DNA from: Anaerolineales bacterium | GTDB lineage: Bacteria > Chloroflexota > Anaerolineae > B4-G1 > DUEL01 | Length of the DNA stretch: 5,096 nucleotides | NCBI GenBank assembly: GCA_015662065.1 | Contig: DQUX01000110.1 | Coordinates: 1-5,096 of the forward strand | Direction: 5' to 3' | Shown here: positions 1 through 5,096 of the stretch, one piece after another | How the letters are laid out: each line of letters starts with the position of its first letter | How positions within the stretch are numbered: position 1 is the first letter of the stretch | Program-made: the position numbers and the translations under genes | Notes under the pieces: model-generated | The model's input: only the letters and a program-made list of their open reading frames with translations | Told to the model about the DNA's origin: nothing | Database searches by the model: none

Positions 1-6
1 AGGAGG
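1..6 (+). promoter_or_regulatory. Strong Shine-Dalgarno for the PepSY-like protein gene
   Basis: A perfect AGGAGG opens the window and lies 8 nt before the ATG at position 15, which fixes that start. The promoter must lie to the left of the window. Confidence 0.85.
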
Positions 7-14
7 ATAGTAAA

Positions 15-779
15 ATGAAGCCAAGTTTGTGGATAGGAATTGGTGTGGGTGTTGTTGTCATCCTGGTCATCGGCGGTCTGGCCCTAGGCGGGATGATTAT
101 CGCCCGGCAGTTGTGGGCAACTGACCTCACTCCGGGGTATGCCTGGCCGGCCTCCCCTTGCGCCGGTTGGCAGTATGACGATGGGCCGGGGATAATGGAG
201 GGGGAGACGGTGCCAGCTCCCGCCGCTCCCTGCGGCGGCCGGGGATATAGCGAGGGTCCATCTGATGAAACGCTCTCCATCGAGGAGGCTCACCAGGTGG
301 TCGAGGAGTATGTCTCCAACCTGGGGTATCCGAACTTGGAAGTGGCTGAGGTGATGGAGTTTGAACACAACTTTTACGCCATTGTACGGGAATCGGACAC
401 CGGCATTGGGGCGATGGAACTGCTGGTAGACAAGTGGACGGGGGCCGTCGGCCCGGAGATGGGACCGAATATGATGTGGAACGGCCGGTATGGGATGCAC
501 CCCCGTGGCGGATGGATGATGGGCGGCGGGGCCAGCGTGACCAACACCATCCCCGCGGAGGAAGCCCTGCAGATCGCCCAGCGTTGGCTCGATACCTACC
601 GGCCTGGAGTCACCGTGGAGGAGCACGCTGGCCCGTTCTACGGCTACTACACCATCCATACGCTAGGGAATGGCGAGATCGAGGGGATGCTCAGCGTGCA
701 CGGCGCTACCGGCCAGGTCTGGTACCACACCTGGCATGGAGCCTTCATCCAGATGACCGGGGAAGAGGAAAGCCACTAA
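15..779 (+). CDS. Membrane-anchored protein with two PepSY-like repeats and a Met-rich linker
   Basis: This is a 254-residue protein of unknown exact function. Residues about 6-30 form one hydrophobic segment after a short Lys-containing N-terminus, with no obvious cleavage site, so it is probably an N-terminal anchor with the rest outside the membrane. A linker (about 35-86) contains Cys49 and Cys73. Two similar alpha/beta units follow, about 87-147 (begins LSIEEAHQVVEEYV) and about 179-245 (begins IPAEEALQIAQRWL). Each has an amphipathic helix with an EEA motif, then strands ending in a small turn (DKWTGAVG, HGATGQVWY), the pattern of PepSY/YpeB-type domains. Between them, residues 149-172 are rich in Met, Gly and Trp (M149, M153, M154, M161, M168, M169, plus H162), which might bind a metal such as copper. 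PepSY units are often peptidase-inhibiting or extracytoplasmic sensing modules; which applies here is not known. A hairpin follows the stop codon, so the gene is probably not co-transcribed with the next one. Confidence 0.85.
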   Translation: MKPSLWIGIGVGVVVILVIGGLALGGMIIARQLWATDLTPGYAWPASPCAGWQYDDGPGIMEGETVPAPAAPCGGRGYSEGPSDETLSIEEAHQVVEEYVSNLGYPNLEVAEVMEFEHNFYAIVRESDTGIGAMELLVDKWTGAVGPEMGPNMMWNGRYGMHPRGGWMMGGGASVTNTIPAEEALQIAQRWLDTYRPGVTVEEHAGPFYGYYTIHTLGNGEIEGMLSVHGATGQVWYHTWHGAFIQMTGEEESH

Positions 780-809
780 AGCCTGCCGGTATTCTCACCG
801 ACAGGGCTT
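779..809 (+). terminator. Hairpin just after the stop codon, possible terminator without a U-tract
   Basis: Positions 779-790 pair with 797-809 around a 6-nt loop (ATTCTC), with one C-A mismatch (786/801) and one bulged G (806). The stem begins on the last base of the TAA stop codon. No T-run follows (next bases are GCGCAATTTC), so it is not a classic intrinsic terminator. It may instead protect the mRNA 3' end or act with other factors. Confidence 0.4.
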
Positions 810-825
810 GCGCAATTTCACCGAT

Positions 826-907
826 TCTCATCACAGGGACACAGATGGCACGGAGTTTCTTGCCCTACTCCGTGTTTCTCTGGGTCCTCCGCGTCTCCGT
901 GATGAGA
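826..907. repeat. Imperfect palindrome, probable dispersed intergenic repeat
   Basis: The ends are a perfect 9-bp inverted repeat: TCTCATCAC at 826-834 and GTGATGAGA at 899-907. The centre has a perfect 8-bp inverted repeat, CACGGAGT (849-856) and ACTCCGTG (867-874), around a 10-nt loop. Between these, the arms remain partly complementary (GGACACAGA on the left against GGACCCAGA from the right arm's complement), but the right arm is longer, as if one unit had been lost from the left. The CACAGA/CACGGAG/CCGCGTCTCCGTGATGA vocabulary resembles repeats scattered between genes in many environmental bacterial genomes; this likeness is from memory. It encodes nothing evident and could fold as a long hairpin in RNA or DNA. 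Confidence 0.6.
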
Positions 908-929
908 CATTGGGTCGTCACCATACCGC

Positions 930-958
930 TTGCCTTCCGCGCATTTCTGTGCTACATT
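930..958 (+). promoter_or_regulatory. Candidate sigma-70-type promoter for the receiver-ParA operon
   Basis: TTGCCT (930-935) and TACATT (953-958) are separated by 17 nt, and TGC (950-952) directly before the second hexamer makes an extended -10. Each hexamer matches 4 of 6 consensus bases. The expected transcription start near 965 would leave a leader of only about 12 nt, with the ribosome binding site at its 5' end, which weakens the call. Confidence 0.3.
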
Positions 959-964
959 AGCCTC

Positions 965-970
965 AGAGGT
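965..970 (+). promoter_or_regulatory. Ribosome binding site deciding the start at 977
   Basis: AGAGGT lies 6 nt before the ATG at 977. The same frame is open from 434, but that part overlaps the PepSY-like gene in another frame; this site together with the receiver-domain N-terminus identifies 977 as the true start. Confidence 0.65.
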
Positions 971-976
971 GCCAAG

Positions 977-2122
977 ATGGGTGCTAAGATCCTTATCGTG
1001 GACGACGACCTGGAGAGCCTCAAACTCATCGGGCTGATGCTCCAGGGACGCGGATATCAGATTATCGCCGCCCAGAGTGGGCTCCAGGCCCTCAGCAAGG
1101 CCGTCGACGAGAGCCCAGACCTGATGATCCTGGACGTGATGATGCCTGGGATGGATGGGCTCGAGGTCTGCCGACGCCTCCGGGCCGATCCTCGAACAGC
1201 ACCGATCCCGGTCATTATGTTCAGCGCCAGGACTCAAGTGGATGACAAGGTGGCGGGGTTCGAGGCCGGAGCCGACGAGTACTTGACCAAGCCCATCCAC
1301 CCCGCAGAGCTGGTGACCCGCGTGGAAGTCCTCCTGGCCCGCGCAGTCCGTATGGGCAAGGCCGCAAAGCCCTCCGTGCGTGCGAAGACGGTCGGGTTCC
1401 TGGGCTGCAAGGGAGGCGTGGGCACCAGCACCCTGGCCGTCAACGTCGCCGTCGCCCTGACGCAGGGGGCGGCGGCAGGACGACAGGTGATGCTGCTGGA
1501 TTTTAGGAGCGCTTTGGGTACGTTGGCCCTCCAGTTGGGGCTGAGCCCACAGAAGGGGCTTCTTACCCTGTCGGAGCGACCGACGGGCACCCTGGACACC
1601 GACACGGTCCTGGCCAATATGGACCGGCACAGCTCTGGCGTGATGGTGCTGGGCGGGATGCCGGAACCGCTGGGCACCCTCCCCTCCATGGACCCCCCCC
1701 ACGTCGAGGCGATTGCTCGGACCCTGGGAGCGTCAGCCGATTACCTGCTGGTGGATATGGGCTCAGGGCTGGGCGAGATCAACACCACCCTGCTACGGCT
1801 GCTGACCTACCTGCTGGTGGTGGTGGAGCCCCAGCGGATCGCCCTCCATATGGCCCAGACCCTGCTAGCGACCCTGGACGAGATGGAGGTTGGCCGACAC
1901 CGGATAGGCATTGTGCTGGTGCACAAAGCCCCCTCCGCAACGACGTTGACCAAAGAGATGATGGAGGGCCTCCTCCAGCGGGAGATCGTCGGCGTGATAC
2001 CGCCAGCCCCCGAGCTGGCCTTCCAGGCCGCCGAGCAGGGCACGCCGATGGTGATGATGCAGGCGCAGAGCCTGGTGGCTCGTCAGCTTCACCAATTGGC
2101 CGAGTTCGTTGCATCTCTCTGA
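977..2122 (+). CDS. Response-regulator receiver fused to a ParA/MinD-like (CpaE/TadZ-type) ATPase
   Basis: A 381-residue two-domain protein. Residues 1-122 form a CheY-like receiver: acidic pocket D9/D10, phospho-acceptor D53 (in LMILDVMMPGMDG), switch residue S83 and K105 (in YLTKP). After a short linker (about 123-137), residues about 138-381 form a SIMIBI-class P-loop ATPase. It has a deviant Walker A, GCKGGVGTST (143-152), with signature Lys145 but Thr at the position where MinD/ParA have the second Lys, as is common in CpaE-like proteins. D175 follows in the Walker A' strand (VMLLDF) and D260 in the Walker B strand (DYLLVD). The usual Asn-Arg of the late base-binding strand appears as His-Lys (VLVHKAPS, about 314-320). 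CpaE/TadZ proteins position type IV/Tad pilus machinery at the pole, but no tad gene is visible here. The output is therefore a localisation or switch ATPase, not a DNA-binding domain. The gene heads the four-gene unit; the histidine kinase at the end of that unit is a plausible partner. Confidence 0.9.
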   Translation: MGAKILIVDDDLESLKLIGLMLQGRGYQIIAAQSGLQALSKAVDESPDLMILDVMMPGMDGLEVCRRLRADPRTAPIPVIMFSARTQVDDKVAGFEAGADEYLTKPIHPAELVTRVEVLLARAVRMGKAAKPSVRAKTVGFLGCKGGVGTSTLAVNVAVALTQGAAAGRQVMLLDFRSALGTLALQLGLSPQKGLLTLSERPTGTLDTDTVLANMDRHSSGVMVLGGMPEPLGTLPSMDPPHVEAIARTLGASADYLLVDMGSGLGEINTTLLRLLTYLLVVVEPQRIALHMAQTLLATLDEMEVGRHRIGIVLVHKAPSATTLTKEMMEGLLQREIVGVIPPAPELAFQAAEQGTPMVMMQAQSLVARQLHQLAEFVASL

Positions 2123-2125
2123 CGA

Positions 2126-2821
2126 ATGGGAATTCGACCGGTCTTTACCCATCCCTGGGACCTGACCCCCGCGGAGGCCCGCGCCCTCCAGCAGAGGCTG
2201 CGTTCGCGCGTGCGGGTAAAGCCGCTGCCCGCCTCGATCCAGGTGGTGGGTGGGGTAGACGTGAGTATCCAGAAGGAAACAGTACGGGCGGCCGTCGTCC
2301 TTCTCTCATTCCCAGACCTGGAGCCGCTGGAGGCGGCCACGGCGGAACTGCCGGTCGATTTCCCCTACGTGCCGGGGCTGCTGGCCTTCCGGGAGGGGCC
2401 GGTGGTGCTGGACGCGCTTGAGCGACTGAGGGGCCGGCCGGATGTCCTGATCTTCGACGCGCAGGGACTGGCCCATCCCCGTCGGATGGGGCTGGCGACC
2501 CACATCGGCGTGCTGCTGGACTGGCCCGCCGTTGGCTGTGCCAAGTCCCGCCTGTGCGGAGAGCACGAAGAACCGCCGCCGGAGCAGGGCGGTTGGGTCC
2601 CGCTGATGAGCGGGGAAGAGGTGATCGGCGCTGTCGTCCGCACCCGGACAGGCGTGCGCCCCCTGTTCGTCTCGGTGGGCCACCGGGCGGACCTGAAGAC
2701 GGCGGTCGAGTTGGTGATCTCCTGTTGCTCCCGCTACCGGCTGCCCGAACCAACCCGCTGGGCGCACCGAGTGGCGGGGGGGGAACCCCTCCCCGTGGCA
2801 CAGCAGCTCACGCTTTTCTAG
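2126..2821 (+). CDS. nfi: Endonuclease V (deoxyinosine 3' endonuclease)
   Basis: A 231-residue cytoplasmic repair enzyme; the family cuts the second phosphodiester bond 3' to hypoxanthine (deaminated adenine) in DNA, using Mg2+. The whole fold is present. GGVDVS supplies D45; PYVPGLLAFRE supplies the wedge Tyr81 and catalytic E90; LIFDAQGLAHPRRMGLATH supplies D111 and H117; VGCAKSRLCG supplies K140; SVGHRADLKTA and the C-terminal RLPEPTRWAH (205-214, ending in H214) match family signatures. These correspond to D43, Y80, E89, D110, H116, K139 and H214 of the Thermotoga enzyme as I recall them. Length is normal. The ATG lies 3 nt after the stop of the receiver-ParA gene and has no visible Shine-Dalgarno, so translation probably depends on coupling to that gene. 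A run of eight G (2776-2783) lies in the poorly conserved tail after the last motif. Confidence 0.95.
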   Translation: MGIRPVFTHPWDLTPAEARALQQRLRSRVRVKPLPASIQVVGGVDVSIQKETVRAAVVLLSFPDLEPLEAATAELPVDFPYVPGLLAFREGPVVLDALERLRGRPDVLIFDAQGLAHPRRMGLATHIGVLLDWPAVGCAKSRLCGEHEEPPPEQGGWVPLMSGEEVIGAVVRTRTGVRPLFVSVGHRADLKTAVELVISCCSRYRLPEPTRWAHRVAGGEPLPVAQQLTLF

Positions 2822-2840
2822 CAAACTATTGGGCGGGAAC

Positions 2841-3605
2841 GTGGAACAGACGGACACCATCCGGCGTGCAGCAGCGTTGCTGTGCCGGGCACGCCATGCA
2901 GTGGCGCTGACCGGCGCCGGCATCAGCACCGCCTCCGGGATCCCCGACTTCCGCACCCCCGGAAAGGGGCTGTGGGAGAAGGCCGACCCGATGGAGGTGG
3001 CCTCCATCTACACCTTCCGCCGCGACCCGAAGGCCTTCTACCTGTGGGTGCGCCCCCTGATAGATGTGATGCGCAGCGCCCAACCGAACCCGGCCCACCT
3101 GGCATTGGCACGCCTGGAGGCCGCTGGCTATCTGAAGGCGGTGCTCACGCAGAACATCGACGGGCTGCACCAGCGGGCGGGTTCCCAACACGTCCTGGAA
3201 CTCCACGGGCACCTACGGACCGTGACCTGCCTGAACTGTTTCCGCCAGGGTCCCGCCGAGGCGGCGATGGAGGCTGTGGCACGGGGGGAGGTGCCCCACT
3301 GCCCGGCCTGCGGCGGGGTGGTCAAGCCGGACGTCATTCTCTTCGGCGAGCAACTCCCCTTAGCCGTGGTAAATCACGCGATGGAGCACGTGCACAGGGC
3401 CGATCTGATGCTGGTGGTCGGATCCTCCCTGCTGGTGATGCCCGCCGCCAAGCTGCCAGCTCTGGTCCACGCTAGCGGTGGAGAAGTGCTCATCTTCAAC
3501 AAGCAGACCACATATGCCGACAGCTTTGCAGCAGCGGTCTTCCACAAGGATGTGGCAGAGATTCTACCCCGACTGGCCCGAGCCTGCCTGGAGGGAAGCG
3601 CATGA
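2841..3605 (+). CDS. cobB: Sir2-family NAD-dependent protein deacylase (sirtuin)
   Basis: A 254-residue sirtuin that removes acyl groups from lysine using NAD+, giving nicotinamide and O-acyl-ADP-ribose. NAD-binding motifs are GAGIS (25-29) and GIPDFR (33-38); TQNIDGLHQRAG (103-114) precedes catalytic H122 (in LELHG). Four Cys for the structural zinc are C130/C133 (CLNC) and C154/C157 (CPAC). KPDVILFGE (162-170) and GSSLLVMPA (194-202) follow. The Tyr-x-x-Arg pair that marks CobB/SIRT5-type desuccinylases is missing (FYLWVR instead), and the zinc and helix regions resemble the Thermotoga Sir2, so deacetylase activity (class U) is the best guess. The start chosen is GTG at 2841, with purine-rich GGGCGGG just before it; TTG at 2829 (258 residues, 7 nt after the nfi stop) is the alternative. 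No ATG precedes the NAD motif. The gene ends in an ATGA overlap with the kinase gene. Confidence 0.93.
   Translation: MEQTDTIRRAAALLCRARHAVALTGAGISTASGIPDFRTPGKGLWEKADPMEVASIYTFRRDPKAFYLWVRPLIDVMRSAQPNPAHLALARLEAAGYLKAVLTQNIDGLHQRAGSQHVLELHGHLRTVTCLNCFRQGPAEAAMEAVARGEVPHCPACGGVVKPDVILFGEQLPLAVVNHAMEHVHRADLMLVVGSSLLVMPAAKLPALVHASGGEVLIFNKQTTYADSFAAAVFHKDVAEILPRLARACLEGSA
3590..3595 (+). promoter_or_regulatory. Shine-Dalgarno for the kinase inside the sirtuin gene
   Basis: GGAGGG sits within the last codons of the sirtuin gene, about 7 nt before the kinase ATG at 3602, and supports that start at the ATGA overlap. Confidence 0.7.
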
Positions 3606-4798
3606 ACCCGTCGAATCCAGAGGAACGGATCGCCCGCCTGGAACGCATCATCGAGATCAGCCGCTCCCTGAACTCCACCCTCAGCCTCCGCCCGCTGCTG
3701 CACCAGATCGTCAACGCCGCCCGGGAACTGACCAACACCGAGGCCAGCTCCATTATGTTGGTGGACCGTAAGACCGGCGAGCTTCACTTCGAGGCAGCCA
3801 CCGGCTTGCGCAGCCACGAGATCCGCTCGGTGGTGGTGCCGATGGAGGGAAGCGTGGCCGGCTGGGTGGTCCAGAACGACCAGCCGGTCGTCGTTCCCAA
3901 CGCCCACAGCGACCCCCGCTTCTACCGCCAGATCGAGGAAGCGATCTCCTTCAAGACCCGCTCCCTCATCGCCGTCCCTATGGCCGTCCGGGGGAAGGTG
4001 ATCGGCGTGCTGGAGGCGGTGAACAAGTGGGGCGAGCAGCCGTTCACCGAGGAGGACGTGGAGACATTGGTCATCCTGGCCGACCAGGCGGCGGTCGCCA
4101 TCGAGAACGCGGTGCTCTTCCAGCAATCGGACCTGGTGGCCGAGATGGTCCACGAGATGCGAACCCCCCTCACCTCGATCGCTGGCTACGCCGAGATGGT
4201 CCGCCGGGAGGACATCCCCCCTGAGCAGCGCGAAGCGTTCGCCCGGACGATCCAGCAGGAGGCCCTACGCCTCAGCCAGATGGCCGACAACTTCCTGGAG
4301 CTGGCCCGCCTGGAATCTGGGAGGGCCTTCCTGGCCCAGGAGCCGGTGCAACTGGACGCGGTGATCGAAGAAGCACTGACGGTGCTGAAGCCCCAGGCGG
4401 AGAAGAAACAGATCTCTCTCCAGGTGGCCACGCCCGGCTACCTTCCCACGATCATCGGGGATCCTCCCCGCATCAAGCGGACGCTGATCAACCTGCTGGA
4501 TAACGCCATCAAGTATGGCCGGCCAGGAGACCGGGTGACGGTTACGGCGCGGGTCGGCCAGCACGAAGTGACGATCGGCGTGGTGGACACAGGGCCGGGC
4601 ATCCCTCCGGAGGCCCAGGAGAAGTTGTTCGAGAAGTTCTACCGCCTCCCCGCGATGGAGGAGGAGGCCCAGGGGACCGGGCTGGGGCTGGCGATCAGTC
4701 GGCAGATCGTCGAGGCCCACGGGGGGAAAATCTGGGTCCAGAGCGAGTTGGGGAGGGGAGCGACCTTCTACTTTACCCTTCCCCTCCCCGCAGAATAG
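3602..4798 (+). CDS. Soluble GAF-domain sensor histidine kinase
   Basis: A 398-residue cytoplasmic histidine kinase with no transmembrane segment. After a short helical N-terminus (about 7-28), a GAF domain spans about 29-172 (including SSIMLVDRKTGELHFEAATG, then VAGWVV and SLIAVPMAVRGKVIGVLEAVN). Its last helix runs directly into the HisKA dimerisation domain: the H-box is MVHEMRTPL with phospho-acceptor H184. The HATPase domain (about 285-396) has an N-box (NLLDNAIKYG, N297/N301), G1 box DTGPGIP (329-335), F box EKLFEKFYR and G2 box GTGLGLAIS (358-366), so the kinase appears intact. The ligand of the GAF domain cannot be read; no Cys metal site or bilin-type Cys is evident. Its start overlaps the sirtuin stop (ATGA), so it is translationally coupled. 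The receiver-ParA protein encoded at the head of the unit is the only receiver in view and its likeliest partner. This is the last gene of the unit; 15 nt separate it from a convergent gene. Confidence 0.93.
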   Translation: MNPSNPEERIARLERIIEISRSLNSTLSLRPLLHQIVNAARELTNTEASSIMLVDRKTGELHFEAATGLRSHEIRSVVVPMEGSVAGWVVQNDQPVVVPNAHSDPRFYRQIEEAISFKTRSLIAVPMAVRGKVIGVLEAVNKWGEQPFTEEDVETLVILADQAAVAIENAVLFQQSDLVAEMVHEMRTPLTSIAGYAEMVRREDIPPEQREAFARTIQQEALRLSQMADNFLELARLESGRAFLAQEPVQLDAVIEEALTVLKPQAEKKQISLQVATPGYLPTIIGDPPRIKRTLINLLDNAIKYGRPGDRVTVTARVGQHEVTIGVVDTGPGIPPEAQEKLFEKFYRLPAMEEEAQGTGLGLAISRQIVEAHGGKIWVQSELGRGATFYFTLPLPAE

Positions 4799-4813
4799 CC
4801 CCCCGCAGGCCCC

Positions 4814-5096
4814 CTATATCTCACAACACGTCTCCGGGTCCAGCCACAGGTCCCCCAACCTCAGCGCATCCACTCCCTTCAGGGAACGGGCCGGCGTGTG
4901 GAGCAGCGCGGTCCGCCGCATCGCGTCCGCCTCCAGCACCACCCCCAGCGCCAGGGCGAAACCGCAGACGTCCTCCAGAGCGATCAGCCGCCCCCGGCTG
5001 AAGGCCGGGGCGGGGATGACTGCCAGCCGGGTCCAGGCCACCTCCAGCGGCCGGGCGTCGGCGAAGTAGCGGCGGAAGGCCGCCGCGCGGTGGGCG
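4814..5096 (-). CDS. 3' end of a convergent gene; C-terminus resembles Clp1/Grc3-type polynucleotide kinase
   Basis: On the minus strand the frame is open from the right edge of the window to a TAG at 4816-4814, giving 94 residues of a C-terminus; the true start is outside. A GTG near 5041 reads as internal Val, since conserved-looking sequence (FRRYFADARPLEVAWTRL) continues upstream of it. The visible part ends with GRLIALEDVCGFALALGVV, a variable stretch, LLHTPA, then VDALRLGDLWLDP. A 'function-of-age' pattern of G-h-x-L-G-hV, then a strand ending in TP, then h-x-x-L-x-L-G-x-h-x-h is how I remember the C-terminal domain of Clp1/NOL9/Grc3 RNA 5'-hydroxyl kinases, which occur in archaea and in some Chloroflexota. 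The P-loop that would prove it lies off the window. The family call is tentative; the reading frame itself is well supported by its length, lack of stops and tight convergent spacing. Confidence 0.6.
   Translation of the reverse strand, partial: AHRAAAFRRYFADARPLEVAWTRLAVIPAPAFSRGRLIALEDVCGFALALGVVLEADAMRRTALLHTPARSLKGVDALRLGDLWLDPETCCEI

Noticed and set aside
826..907. Possible CRISPR repeat or small IS remnant
   Set aside because: Only one palindromic unit, no regularly spaced repeats and no transposase-like coding sequence; treated as a dispersed repeat.
434..976. N-terminal extension of the receiver-ParA frame back to 434
   Set aside because: It overlaps the PepSY-like gene in another frame and has low-complexity Arg-rich sequence; the receiver domain begins right at the 977 ATG, which has its own ribosome binding site.
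818..1702. Long minus-strand open frame (294 residues) opposite the receiver-ParA gene
   Set aside because: His/Gly/Gln-rich composition without recognisable domain, entirely antisense to a gene with clear motifs and crossing the intergenic palindrome.
2841..3605. CobB/SIRT5-type desuccinylase (class III)
   Set aside because: The Tyr-x-x-Arg acyl-carboxylate binding pair is not present at the FYLWVR site.
3374..4153. Minus-strand open frame (259 residues) opposite the sirtuin and kinase genes
   Set aside because: Antisense shadow of two well-supported genes, His/Asp/Val-biased, no motif.
4799..4813. Bidirectional terminator between the kinase and the convergent gene
   Set aside because: The 15-nt gap is C-rich on the plus strand and shows no inverted repeat or T-run.

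Overview
This window looks like a high-GC bacterial chromosome. The gene content (a fused receiver/ParA-like protein of CpaE type, a Thermotoga-like sirtuin, a soluble GAF histidine kinase and a Met-rich PepSY-like membrane protein) and the general style suggest an uncultured or thermophilic Chloroflexota member. That placement is inference; no rRNA or other phylogenetic marker is present.

Layout: (i) 1-779 holds a complete gene for a membrane-anchored protein with two PepSY-like repeats, preceded by a perfect AGGAGG. (ii) 780-976 is the only sizeable intergenic region. It holds a hairpin right after the stop codon, an 82-bp imperfect palindrome that looks like a dispersed repeat, and a candidate extended -10 promoter. 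(iii) 977-4798 is a compact four-gene co-directional unit: receiver-ParA/CpaE-like protein, endonuclease V (nfi), Sir2 NAD-dependent deacylase, and GAF-HisKA-HATPase histidine kinase. Junctions are 3 nt, 19 nt (7 nt with an alternative start) and an ATGA overlap, so co-transcription is likely. (iv) 4814-5096 holds the 3' end of a convergent minus-strand gene that runs off the right edge; its C-terminus resembles the Clp1/Grc3-type polynucleotide kinase family.

How they may work together: the soluble kinase at the end of the unit and the receiver protein at its start are natural candidates for a cognate two-component pair whose output is a ParA-like ATPase rather than a DNA-binding domain. Between them lie a deaminated-base repair nuclease and an NAD-dependent protein deacylase. 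The grouping could reflect a stress or NAD-linked response or simple operon packing; the sequence alone does not decide. No mobile element, CRISPR array, tRNA or rRNA was seen.
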